The notes under the pieces are model-generated. The model did no database searches and was not told the DNA's origin. It saw nothing but the letters and a program-made list of their open reading frames with translations. A stretch of 64,000 bases of DNA, taken from contig CM042087.1 in the NCBI GenBank assembly GCA_023512835.1, positions 7,260,550-7,324,549 on the forward strand, in the 5' to 3' direction. Shown in pieces: positions 1 through 11,289 of this stretch (within the stretch, counting starts at the first letter, position 1; each line of letters starts with the position of its first letter). Made by a program: the position numbers and the translations under genes. The DNA is from Taxillus chinensis (lineage: Eukaryota > Streptophyta > Magnoliopsida > Santalales > Loranthaceae).

Positions 1-1922
1 GTTTTGGATCTGCACGAATTTATCATGATTAATGAAATTGAGCATGAACCCTAGAATTTGGCGAAAACCAATTTTGGGTTAGATCTAATGGTTTAGCATA
101 AGATCTGTGGTTAAGAACTGTTTTATATCATTGTGGATATATGTTTATGTGATTTTGGGGTTGATTTACTGTGTTTTGCATGAGGGTTGATAAGTCAACC
201 ATGGAAATCTGGGTTTAAATCTAGATTTTTAGAAATCTGGAATTTTATACGTGTTTCTGTTGTTTTTGCGCGATTTAGAGGCGTTCTGGACGTGTTTTGA
301 GGTGGATATCGTAGTTTGTGGCAAAACAGGGGTGTTAGTGAGTGTCTGGGAGTTTCTGGGCACGTTTCAGACGAAGAACAGGTGAAAACGACGATGAACA
401 GTACCCTGGGTGCGTTACTGGGTCGAACTAATGAAAATCCGAAGTTCTGGGTCGTAGGGTTGTAGTTCGTAGACCCGTAGTTCATAGGTTCGTAGTTCGA
501 AGGTTCGAAGGTTCGTAGTTCGTAGTTCGAAGGTTCGAAGGTTCAAAGGTTCGTAGTTCGTAGTTCGTAGGGTCGTAGTCCGAAGGTCGAAGATCGAAGA
601 TCCGCTTCGAGTCTTCGAGGCGCGCTACGCAGCTACAAGTCGCAGCTCTAGCTACGAGTCTCCGAGGCACGCTGCAGTTCTGCGCTACGAGTCGCAGCTC
701 CAACAATGTAACTAGACACTGGATAGCACTGGACTGGACCTATTTACATCGTAACCTATACCCATCTACACATTTAAGTATAGACATAAGTTACTATGTA
801 AATAACGAAATACCCCCCATTTGGATTCAAAGAAAAATACTAGAAAAATTAATTCCACTCTTTTAGAATGTGAAAATTGGGTTTTAGTGTAAATCTCGAA
901 AAAACCCAAAAGTTCGTAGTGGTGAATTTTTGGAAAGTGGGGTTAGACATCTCAGAAAAATCCCCAAAAATCAGATTATCTTATTTATGATATGGGAATC
1001 CAATGCCGGGACTTTTGATTTCAAGAAAATAGCTGTTATGGGTACTTCCTTCATAAATCAAGGATTGAGGATTTACTTGTGAAGACTGGTTACAGTTCTA
1101 AAGGAAATGTTGAGAATAACATGCCATACTAATGTTAGTATGTTGGTGTAAGGTATTGGGGCTTGGACTCCGTGACTTGTTTGGGTTCTCACCGTGATGC
1201 ACCGATGGTGCTATGTGGTTGACGTGGCAGGCATATGCACCGATGGCAGGCCTGTGTGGCGACTGTGGCCGGGCATATTGCGCTGTGGACAGGCTAAGGC
1301 CTGAGTTGAGCCGTTGAGCTCGTGGAGCTAGGGCTGAGTGCCCTAAGCTGGGATCCCATGGAGGATCGTGGACAAGTTATCCTATATGAGCAGGCTGAGT
1401 CCTGATGTTTGTTTGCAGCCTGAGTCCTGATGATTGTGCACACTACACGGTGCACGAGTACACTGAGCATATAGTATAGACTTATATGTGTTGCATGATG
1501 TGGAGTGTTAGGGTCACCTACTGAGCTTGTCGCTCACCCCTACTTGTTGTTTACCCTTTTCAGGTGTGACCCGAGACTAGTGGAGGACTTTCTTCCGGGA
1601 GGACGCCCACTACTCTGATGTATGATACAGTTATATTCTGTATTGTTTTATGTGATATCCCGGACATGGGTCCGTGGACAGTTGTATTTGCATACTGTAT
1701 GATGTGATGTCTGTATGATTGTTTGACTCATTGTATGCATGATGATGTATGGGAAAGTACAGGATTACCCTTGATGTATGACTGTACAGGGTTACATATT
1801 TGAGATAGCACCCGCGGTGTAGTCTTTATTGGTGCTAGTCACCAACCCCTTAACATTTCGGGTGCGGGCAAGGGGAAGTGATGTTCCTGGTTCCGGGTTC
1901 CCTGGAATTTGGGGGCGTGACA
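1..1922 (+). mobile_element. Ty3/gypsy LTR, 3' portion, inserted in copia copy A
   Basis: The right edge reads GGCGTGACA, the reverse complement of the TGTCACGCC edge of the other gypsy LTRs here, and copia coding sequence resumes immediately after it. Internal blocks match the G1 LTR in inverted orientation, for example the CCCCCCATTTGGATTCAAAG block near 816 and the TTCGAAGG-rich array at 451-606. The segment 1530-1580 holds the 'GCTCACCCC...TTTTCAGGTG' block common to the gypsy LTRs of the window. The LTR start and the rest of the element lie to the left, outside the window. No TSD can be checked because only one side is visible. Confidence 0.8.
451..606 (+). repeat. TTCGAAGG / TTCGTAG short tandem array in gypsy LTR
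   Basis: Irregular alternation of GTTCGTAG and GTTCGAAG units. Several perfect GAAGGTTC dyads occur between about 499 and 555. Related TTCGAA-rich tracts lie in the G1 LTR, the J LTR and upstream of the Ogre-like LTR. Open frames across it are products of the repeat, not genes. Confidence 0.8.
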
Positions 1923-3867
1923 CGTGGCACCAGTGAAGAACGAAGAAATGATGCAGATGATGCTACGGATGAATCGGACTCGGGACTTCCACTTAACTCC
2001 GGACATGTTCCTTCGGATATTCAAACTACCGGAGTACCTTCAAGTCCATCCGGACCAGCTAATACAGAAATGAATAGTAATGGAGAACCGCAAAACATTC
2101 CAGAATCTATTAATATGGATAATGCTGGCCCGGAAGAAGCTCACACAACAGACGAACAAGAACCACCTAATCTGACAGAGCTTCAAATCATTGAGTATTC
2201 ACCACCACTTGCACAAAACTATAGGTGGACTTAAAACCACCCTCAAGAACAAGTGATTGGTGATCCTACTGTTGGTGTTAGAACAAGGGCAGCCACCTCC
2301 AACATGTGCCTCTACTCTTGCTTTTTGTCGCAAATAGAGCCAAAGGTGGTGGAAGAAGCACTTCAAGATTCAAATTGGATAGACGCCATGCAGGAAGAGT
2401 TAAATCAGTTCAAGAGGAATGATGTGTGGACTCTTGTACCTAGGCCAAAGTCTCAACAAGTCATTGGGGTTAAATGGGTTTTCCGGAACAAACTTGATAC
2501 GGACGGAATCGTAATCCGGAACAAAGCCCGACTGGTAGCCAAGGGTTATCGTCAAGAAAAAGGAATAGACTATGACGAAACCTTTGCCCCAGTAGCCAGA
2601 CTTGAGGCAATCAGAATGTTCTTGGTATACGCTTCATACGAAAACTTTAAAGTTTATCAAATGGATGTCAAGAGTGCATTTCTAAATGGAGATCTTGAAG
2701 AGGAGGTATATGTTGAACAACCTCCAGGTTTCATTGAACCAAAGGCTGGACATCTGGTCTACAAACTAAGGAAAGCTTTGTATGGATTGAAGCAAACTCT
2801 AAGAGCCTGGTACGATACACTTTCAGAATTCTTACTTGCTCACAACTTTGAAAAAGGGAAGATTGACACCACGCTATTCTTACGGAAAGAGAAGGGACAT
2901 ACTCTGACCGTACAGATCTACGTGGATGATATCATTTTCGGATCAACTAATCCGAAGCCTTGTGATGAGTTCGCCAAGTTGATGACTTGCAAGTTTGAGA
3001 TGAGTATGATGGGAGAACTGTCCTACTTCCTTGGGATCGAAGTCAAACAACTGAAGGAAGGGACCTTCATAAACCAAGCTAAGTACACTCACGACTTAAT
3101 CAAGAAGTTTGGTATGGAAGGTTTATCTCCCGTCAAAACTCCAATTCCAGTCAGTGCCAAGTTAGACCCAGATGTTGATGGCAAATCAGTGAATGTGACT
3201 GAGTACAGAGGGATGATTGGATCCTTGCTGTATCTTACAGCAAGTCGCCCAGACATAATGTTTGCAACTTGCATCTGCGCAAGATATCAGGCGAATCCCA
3301 AAGAGTCACATATGCTTCATGTAAAACGGATATTAAGGTATCTCAAAGGGACAATTAATTTGGGCCTCTGGTACCCAAAAGAGTCCAACTTCGCCTTATC
3401 CGGATATTCTAATGCTGATTTTGCCGGGTGTCGCATAGACAGGAAAAGCACCAGTGGTACATGCCAATTCCTTGGAAACAGATTGATCTCTTGGTTCAGT
3501 AAGAAGCAGAATTCCGTATCAACCTCTCTGCTTTGAAGCGGAATATATAGCTGCTTGGGAGTTACACGCATGACTTCTCTAGATGCAAAGTCAACTTACT
3601 GACTACGGCTTCAACATGACATTTCTTCCACTCTACTGTGACAATACCAGTGCTATTGCTATCAGCAATAATCCTGTAATGCATCCAAAGACTAAACATA
3701 TTGAGGTCAGGCATCATTTCATTCGCGACCATGTTCTTAAAAAGCACATATCCTTGGAACATGTTGCTACTGAAGATCAACTGGCGGATATACTTACAAA
3801 GCCCCTACCTGATGTAAGATTTTCTGAACTTCTTCTCAAATTAGGTATGCTTGACTTTTATGCATAA
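1923..3867 (+). pseudogene. copia A pol fragment: RT and RNase H, broken
   Basis: Encodes the low-complexity tail after integrase (Asp/Ser/Pro-rich) and then the copia RT, starting around the motif [14 protein letters not shown] near 2256. RT landmarks include the [13 protein letters not shown] block near 2580-2620 and the catalytic YVDD at 2919-2930, followed by the [17 protein letters not shown] stretch typical of SIRE/Maximus. RNase H follows ([13 protein letters not shown] near 3446, CDNTSAIAISNNP near 3637, LADILTKPLPDVRF near 3783). Decay: CAA to TAA at 2232, and frameshifts around 3528-3580 that destroy the RNase H motif STAKAEY intact in copy C. The usual YGLKQAP reads YGLKQTL here. 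Family assignment is solid; the copy is not functional. Confidence 0.9.
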
Positions 3868-5114
3868 CTTCACCTGTTATCCATCAGTAGTTATTCTCAG
3901 AACATGCATTGTTGTACTTCATGGTTAATGATAGATATTGAACTTCATGTTTAACTATCTTACTTTAGTCGTGTAATTGTTATGATATTTCTCACTAAGT
4001 TCAAATGGGAGGATGCTTGCTTATCCAGACTGATAGTGAATCAAGCAAACATAATTAAATATATATGAAACAAATCCTCTTTTGATGTCATGAATTCTAC
4101 TCCATCTTCCATCTCATGTCTTATGATTTCCTGACTGACTGACATATCTAAGATGCATGGTTGAGGAATGATTTGGGATAGCTCGGATTGAAAGTGGAAA
4201 TTCACTATGTCTGCCGATCAGCTGCTTGAGTGGAGTAAATCAAGGATAGGCAGTAGTTTCTCACGATTCATGTTAAACAGGAAACATCTTAAAGGTTTTA
4301 ATAGTCTACGAGGGAGAAATTGCTCTCTCTATTATCTAAGTAATACCTCCTGATTCACATTCCATGACCTCTTTCCTAGCTGTCTATCTGAGGGGAGTCA
4401 TCCTTGAGAAGATCGCATCAAAATGATTCGCTGATCTCAGGGGGAGAGAATACTTCATTGAATCTTAAGTAACGCCCCCTGTTTCAGCAAAAGGCATGAC
4501 CATAGGGCGAGAGAATGCTTATTATTAAGTAATGCCTCTCTGATATGTCTCGGATGTTCCGCCCTATAACTCTCACTCATAAAGTTGATTGGACTTGCAT
4601 TGTTGAATCGGAATTGTGGATTGCTTGGCTGTTATCTTCCTCTTCCTAGCATTTTAGGCATGACAGTCAGTTGTAACATCATACATCATGTGCTCTTCTT
4701 TTCATTTTCACTCATACATTCTCTGATGGATGACGTCATATAAATCTAATTAAATCTTTGCTCTCATACTCAGTATGAAGGATTGGCTATGTTGACCTAT
4801 TGGATTTATGTGTTAATTATCTCACACATACATTGATTTCAGTATGATGGCTTTCACTTCTTATGTATGTGTCTAGCACTTAACTGTTTATGCATAAGTT
4901 CTGTTTCTTCTTTGTTCGGATTGTGTGTTATTCTCTTATATTATTTATCCGGACTATCCCGAACCTGACGAGACTTGCTCTTCAAAGCATCTATTTGTTA
5001 AGTCACAGGTTCAGATTCTCTTTGCAATTCATCGCTCTATCTTGTCTGATGTCTCGAATTTCTGAGGTGTTGTGGTACTTCACACTTTCTCGACATCAAG
5101 ACAGCAAAGGAATC
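3868..5114 (+). other. copia A spacer between pol and extra ORF, first part
   Basis: No protein-coding signal. It aligns in order with 49190-50350 of copy C. Three repeated units contain a G-rich tract followed by a C-rich one (about 4309-4350, 4438-4483, 4500-4535), each followed by sequence like TGACCTCTTTCCTAGCTGTC. G and C tracts can pair across an A/T-rich loop. It ends with the TSD GAATC (5110-5114). Confidence 0.7.
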
Positions 5115-6251
5115 TGACAGACAGATTTTTAGCCTCTCTAAAAGAGCTAGCTAATGTCGTTAAATCTCTCTTCAAGATAATAAATTCCCTAAGTTTGCAC
5201 TAAAAGAATAGCAGCAAGCAAGGAGTCGAACCCACAGGGATTAGCCTAGTTCTCTAGTTCTCAAATCAAAATACCCAATTACTCTTGTTCTATAAAATGT
5301 CTTGGCAAAAAGTTTTCTTTTTAAACTAAAGATCTAATTTTTATTTGGTTTTCTGAATAAACAAAGAAAGCAAATTGATTTTAGGATTAAGATGTAAGGA
5401 TTAAAGGCATCTAGGGTCACAATTTCACCTCCCTATGTTATCTCTACTGGTTCATGGTATTAAGGTTGTCTGATTGAAAACATGCTAAACATAAGCCAAG
5501 GACAACAAATGGTCATTGAGGTCCTTTTAAGAGTTGTATGCCAGAATGGTTATCTAAACATACAAACATGCAAAGCCAATAAATCATACTTGCAAAAGGA
5601 TAATGATCACACCAATTACAAATAAGTTATGAATCTCAATCCGCCCCAGACTAAGGCTAAGAATACCAAGGTGTACATCCAAAGATAGAACTTAAGAACA
5701 GATTCATAAAACATGCAAAACTTCAATCATCTAAACCCAATATTCATAAACTGTCACGCCCCAGATTTCCAACCCGAGGAGACCGGAACGTGACCCTCCC
5801 TTTACCCAAGTTGGATAGAGGGGTTAGAATACAACATACACCTCACACTTTATATTCAGAGAACAATCTTATATTTATTGAGTCCAAACATAGCAAATAC
5901 GTCCAAAACACACTTTTATTACATTGAACTCCACATTACAATATCTCCCCACTGGGGTTACAAAGCTACATAAAGAGAAGCAGCATAACTCGAAATAATA
6001 ATAAGCAAGCCACAAGCAGGACTTCCACCTTGGTGTTCCCACCTAACGGCTGTAGGTTCCTGTAAAGAAAACAACATGGTAGGAGGGGTGAGTAACCACT
6101 GCTCAGTAGGGATTATGTCTCCCTAACCCATCCCATGCACCTAATATCTACATGCCTTGTGTACAAGTGCTGTGTCGTGATACAATTATTCCACCAGATA
6201 TAATTACAGGCTATAACAGCAAATACAATCATACACAGGCTGGTACATAAA

Positions 6252-6434
6252 CACTCCCGGGCTTCCACAGCCACCGGGTTGCAAGAACAGTCCCGGGCTT
6301 CCACAGCCACCGGGTTCCAAGAACAGTCCCGGGCTTCCACAGCCACCGGGTTCCAAGAACAGTCCCGGACTTCCACAGCCACCGTGTTCCAAGAACAGTC
6401 CCGGGTTTCCACAGCCACCGGGTTCCAAGAACAC
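6252..6434 (-). repeat. 36-bp tandem repeat in G2 LTR (five units)
   Basis: Five near-identical units of the type CCCGGGCTTCCACAGCCACC plus GGGTTCCAAGAACAGT. The partner LTR has four units at about 17995-18140, and element J's LTR has two related units near 56207-56270. The units create long open minus-strand frames with repeating WNPVAVEARDCS, which I treat as spurious. Confidence 0.9.
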
Positions 6435-6940
6435 ATCACACATAGCCACACTTAGTCACACAGACATAACATCAAACACTTAGCATGAAAAGCCTCACAG
6501 GTATAAAACCAAACAATTGGTGTACATAAATTCACAGGCTCATGAACCCAGCCGCACAGGCATTTTCTCAAACATGTAGCAAGCATGTCACACAGGCATT
6601 TTATCGAACACTTTTCATGCATCACACTAACACCAGAAACACACCAAAATCGCCATTGAAGGCCAACATCCATATAGGAGATCACACCTATATGGATTAC
6701 ATATATATATAAACAGGCTTAACTCCATAATCTGCCCTAGTACCCTAGGACAGAGGAGGATTTAGGAAGAACAAAACCCCTACCTTGTGTGTTCTCCTGC
6801 TCCCGCTTCCACGCAAGACTCCGACCACCCACGCAAGATGTTCCAGAAGCCACCAGAAGCTCTCCTTCCCTCTCTCTCTCTCTCTGCGATGGCTGGTGGA
6901 GCAACAAACCCTAACCCTAAAACAGAGGGGCTTCTCCTCC

Positions 6941-7017
6941 TTATATAGACAACACAACATCAAAATGACGTAGTTTTGATTAAGTGAATCCCAGCATCAA
7001 AACGACGTAGTTTTGAT
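6941..7017 (-). promoter_or_regulatory. G2 3' LTR TATA box and two ACGT palindromes
   Basis: In minus sense two copies of an inverted repeat with core AAAACGACGTAGTTTT (6996-7017 and a one-base variant at 6959-6980) lie just upstream of TATATAAGG (6939-6947). The spacing to TATA is about 11 bp. The ACGT core is of bZIP type; binding is inferred, not shown. The same unit recurs in LTRs H, I and J. Confidence 0.65.
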
Positions 7018-7139
7018 GGAACAAGCTATGACCTTCCCACATCCATACACACCAAAATATTCACAATTCCAACATGGTCCTTTGAGAAAAGATGATTAGA
7101 ATGACAAAACCAAGGTAACCATGCAAAAACATGCTTGCC

Positions 7140-7268
7140 GCACGCCAATTCCCCAATTGGCGTGCAGCTCCAAATGCACTCAAACTTCACCACAAGCCTC
7201 GTTGCATCTTGTAGAGGCCTAAGAAGCAAAAATATGCTTGCACGTGAAATGGGTGAATTCACGTGCAG
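7140..7268 (-). promoter_or_regulatory. paired hairpins in G2 U3 (GCACGCCAATT and GCACGTGAA types)
   Basis: 7140-7165 is a near-perfect palindrome, arms GCACGCCAATT and AATTGGCGTGC around a CC centre. 7240-7268 has arms GCACGTGAA and TTCACGTGC around a short loop; each arm contains the G-box core CACGTG. The second type recurs in LTR H (19751-19797 and 19870-19898) and in I (14222-14250). Function is unknown. Confidence 0.55.
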
Positions 7269-7572
7269 CTCCAAATGCTCTGAAATTTCTGTGGTAGATA
7301 GAGGACCTCATTCTAAGAAACTTTTGTTCTTGCACGCCAATTGTTTGAGGCCATCTACTAGGTCAAAATAGCTCTCCAAAACCTGGCAAAAAAACCTAAA
7401 AGCGCCTGTATATGCATAGCATCTTCCTAGGGCATAAAGGTACGTTACCACTTGTCACATGCACCTCCCAAAAGTCCCCTCTTGGGCTCATCTCTTACCT
7501 CAAACTAGTGCACTAACCTCCAAGGTGTTTGTGGTTAACTTCTTACACAGAGTTTACACACGGGTCATTACA

Positions 7573-7590
7573 TCCTCTCCCCCTTAAGAC
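7573..7590 (-). promoter_or_regulatory. G2 polypurine tract
   Basis: Directly next to the LTR edge. In minus sense it reads about CTTAAGGGGGAGAGGA before the TGTAATGACCC edge. It is the expected plus-strand primer site. Confidence 0.8.
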
Positions 7591-7902
7591 TTTTCGTCCT
7601 CGAAAAGAAATGACATACGAGGAAAACAAACACAAGCTACCCATTTGCCACCTGGCACGCCACAACACCCAAATGGGTCATACACCGCGCACAGCACATA
7701 ACAGCACATAACAAGGTACCACCATAATCCATAACCACAATAATGCATATAACACATATCCGCATGTCACAAATACACATCTCAACACATCACAAATAAG
7801 AACACATGTCTAAAAGACAATACAAATACACCAAATCGTACACAACTAATACAAGAAAACACATCACTATCCCTTAGCCAACACCACCTCCCACGCTTAA
7901 GA
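7591..7902 (-). other. G2 3' untranslated region
   Basis: About 310 bp between the pol stop and the PPT, rich in CA/AC and ATACACA-type repeats. The conserved TTTTCGTCCTCGAAAAG inverted repeat follows the PPT at 7590-7607, and the same block follows the PPT in G1 and J. No coding signal. Confidence 0.6.
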
Positions 7903-10900
7903 TTGTTCGTCCTCGAACAAGTCCAGGTCTTCGCTCACGCATCACGGACTCATGTTCCCATGTCTCCTCCTCAATGCCACGGTGCTGCCACAGCACGCGA
8001 ACCAAAGGAATAGCACGACCACGCAAAAGCTTCTCTCGCCGATCTAGGATACGGATAGGGGCCTCAACAACGACATGTCATCCTCAATGTCTAATGGCCC
8101 CCAATCGATCACATGAGTGGGGTCAGGGTGATACTTCCGCAATCGGGACACGTGAAACACGTTGTGCACTCGACTCGGCCGCGGTGGTAACGCTAACCGG
8201 TAGGCCACAGGCCCCACACGATCCAGGAATCTCAAAAGGACCAATAAACCGCGGAGATAGCTTGGAACCTCGCCCAAACCGTCGATGTCCACGACGTGGA
8301 GAGACACGAAGGAACACATGATCACCAACGAGAAAACTCCAAAGGTCGCCGCCGCCGATCCGCCTAAGATTTCTGCCGACTCGAGCCGATAACAAACGCC
8401 GACGAATCAACTTGACCTTCTCGGTAGCCTCTTGAACCAAGCTGTGGCCCCAAGAGAGGCGCCTCTCCTACCTCGGTCCAACACAAGGGTGAGCGGCACG
8501 GCCTCCCATACAATGCTTCAAAAGGGGCCATTCCAATGGATGCCTGATAATCGTTATTGTAGGCAAACTCCACCAAAGGAAGGTGAGTTGCCCACGATCC
8601 CCCGAAATCTAGCACACAAGCCCTCAACATGTCCTCCACGGTCCGATTCGTCCGCTCGTCCGACCGTCGGTCTCAGGGTGAAAAGGCGTACTCAGGTGAA
8701 GCTTGGTCCCCATAGCCTCCTGCAAACCTGCCCAAAAACGGGAAGTGAACCTCGAATCCTGGTCGAAACAACCGATGATGGTACTCCATGCGGTCTCACA
8801 ATCTCGTTCATGTAGAGCCGACTCAAGGTCCCAATGGAGTCCCGCTCGCGAACAAGCAAGGAAATGGGCCGACTTTGTGAGTCGATCCACAATCACCCAA
8901 ATCATATCCTTCCTCCCAGTGGTGGGTGGAAGACCGAGCCACAAAGTCCATCACGATGTGGTCCCACTTCCACTCCGCTATGGGCAATGGTCGTAACATG
9001 CCCGCCGGCCGCCGATGTTCGCCTTCACCCGCCGACACGTGAGGCACCGCGAAACAAAGGCCCACATCGCGTTTCATCCCAGGCCACCAAAAATGTGTCC
9101 GAAGCGCATGGTACATCTTCGTACCCCCTGGATGCACAGCAACTCTAGACTGGTGAAACTCCCTCATCACCTCATCCCTGAGGGAAGTAGCCACTACCAA
9201 CCGCCCCTGAAACGACAACTCATGCTCAGGACCCTCTGTCCAGTCCTCAGATAGCTCCCCAGCCTCAATACGGGCACGGAGAACCTCACACTCGATGTCA
9301 CCCAGCTGTTCCTCCCGGACGCGCTGGTACAACTCAGGCACAACCACCAAAGGACACAGGATTGTCCCAACATCACGAACAAAGGCTGCAGCCGCAACAT
9401 CGCCAATTGCTCCATCGGCTTCCACTCTCTCACGGCCACCTCGGCTTTCCCTTTCCTGCTCAACGCGTCGGCTACAACATTACCCTTGCCCGGGGTATAG
9501 GCAAGAGTAAAGTCAAAGGTCCGCAAATACTCCACCCATCTCCTTTGCCTCAAATTCAAGTCCTTCGAGTAAAGATGTCATGAAGGCTCTTGTGATCTGA
9601 GAACACCACAAACTTTTCCCCCAAGAGGTAGTGCTGCCAACTCTTCAGGGCGAAGATGACAGCCGCCAACTCCAGATCATGAGTAGGATAATTCTACTCA
9701 TGAGGATTCAGTTGCCTTGACCCATAAGCTACCACATTGTGCTCTTGCATAAGCACACACCCCAAACCAACCCTGGACGCATCACAATACACCTCATATG
9801 GGATATCCTCCTGAGGTAACCTCAACACCGGTGCCGTGGTCAAACGGGTTTTGAGAGTCTCAAACGCCTGCTGACACTTATCAGTCCACTCAAACTTCAC
9901 TCCCTTCCGAGTCAACACCATCATAGGAGATGCCAAACGGGAGAATCCCTCTACTAAACGACGGTAGTAGCCTGCCAAGCCAAGAAAGCTACGAATCTCG
10001 AAAACATTGGTTGGCCTCTCCCATGATGATACCGCCTCAATCTTGGCTGGGTCCACTCTAACCCCTTCAGCGGATACTACGTGGCCAAGGAAATGGACCT
10101 CCTGCATCCAAAACTCGCATTTGCTAAACTTAGCAAACAACCGCTGATCCCTCAAGGTTTGCAACATTGTTGCCAAATGCTCCACATGCTCCCTCTCGGT
10201 CTTGGAATATACCAAGATATCGTCTATAAACACCACCACGAACGAGTCTAAGTATGGGGCAAAGACTTGGTTCATCAAATGCATAAACACTGCCGGCGCA
10301 TTAGTGAGCCCAAAAGGCATCACTATCCACTCGTAGTGCCCATACCTGCACCGAAAGGCCGTCTTAGGGATGTCTTCCTCCCTAACCCTCAACTGATGAT
10401 ACCCCGACCGTAAATCTATTTTGGAAAACCACTGGGCTCCGCTCAACTGGTCAAACAGGTCATCTATCCGAGGCAACGGATACTTGTTCTTTACTGGTCA
10501 CCGATTCGCTTCCTTGTAATCTATGCGAGGCGTAGTGTGCCATCTGCCTTCTTTGCAAAGAGCACCGGAGCACCCCAAGCTGAAGTACTCGATCTGATAT
10601 ACCCCTAGCCCACCAACTCCTCGATTTGCCTCTGAAGCTCCCTCAACTCAGCTGGCCCCATACGATACGCTACTTGGGAAATCGGACCCGTCCCCGGCAC
10701 CAACTCAATGGTGAACTCCACACTCCTCTTAGGTGGCAAACTCCTCAACTCTTCAGGAAAAACATCCTGAAATTGGTCCACAACAGCGGGCCACACCCTC
10801 TTTTCCACCTTCCCCTCCTCAGCAAAGGTCGGGCTGCCAACCTTGTAGGTAATGGCACCCCACCGGTCCAACACCGGCCCGGCCCGACTCGCCTCATAGT

Positions 10901-11289
10901 CCCACTCCCCCTGCAGGGTGCAAGAGGTCCCTGCAGGTGTCACGAAGGATACCCGCCGCCGATAACAGTCTATCTTGGCCTGGAAAGCCCTAAGCCAATC
11001 CATACCCAAGATCAGGTCAAACGTCCTCAAAGGCATTACATGCAAGTCAAAACTCAGCTCCACCTCTCCTATGGTTAACACACAGTCACGGCAAACATGC
11101 CACACTTCAATCATACCCCCCACTGGAGACTCAACAACTAGGGGCTTCGCTGCCTCCACACAAGCTAACCCCAAGCTATCTATCACAAGCTCAGCAACAA
11201 ACGAACACGATGCACCCGTATCGAAAAGAACAGAAGCTAATTTACGGGAAATCAAAAGGGTACCTCTAACCACCGATGGTCCTGCTCCA
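7903..11289 (-). pseudogene. G2 pol: protease, RT, RNase H, integrase with chromodomain, degraded
   Basis: Minus-strand order. Aspartic protease: LFDTGASCSFVAE near 11225, GMDWL near 11000. [16 protein letters not shown] near 10670, [17 protein letters not shown] near 10390, catalytic VFIDDILVY near 10225, LGLAGYYRR near 9975. RNase [19 protein letters not shown] near 9800, then [19 protein letters not shown] near 9490. Integrase: HHCC zinc region ([16 protein letters not shown] near 9150), VMDFVARSS near 8960, AYNNDYQASIGMAPFEALYG near 8570, and VHNVFHVSRLRKYHPDPTHV near 8160. The end resembles the chromovirus chromodomain. It needs at least six frame changes, with damage around 10480-10600 and 8640-8940. 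The G1 copy is the better reference. Confidence 0.9.

Larger units (their letters stand above)
5752..7572 (-). repeat. G2 3' LTR (element orientation minus)
   Basis: On the plus strand it reads TGTCACGCC...GGGTCATTACA, so in element sense it is TGTAATGACCC...GGCGTGACA. It matches 17491-19296 closely over its whole length (about 1.8 kb). Features in minus sense: U3 with hairpins and the ACGT palindromes, TATATAAGG at 6941-6947, a CT-repeat at 6870-6885, 36-bp tandem units at 6252-6434, and the conserved GCTCACCCC block near 6088. Confidence 0.93.

Noticed and set aside
1923..2234. Separate small gene starting in the gypsy LTR
   Set aside because: It is the copia linker before RT, in the same frame as RT; only a single TAA (2232) separates them and the apparent start lies in the inserted LTR.
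4890..5117. 75-codon open frame in the copia A spacer
   Set aside because: Hydrophobic, T-rich composition and not conserved in the collinear spacer of copy C.
6113..6451. Minus-strand open frames of repeating WNPVAVEARDCS
   Set aside because: Produced by the 36-bp tandem repeat of the gypsy LTR; the same appears at 17945-18164. No independent coding evidence.
6909..6922. CCCTAACCCTAAAAC and similar (20614-20630, 56808-56822), telomere-like
   Set aside because: Only one or two units each, within LTRs or a leader; at most a telobox-like promoter motif, not telomeric DNA.
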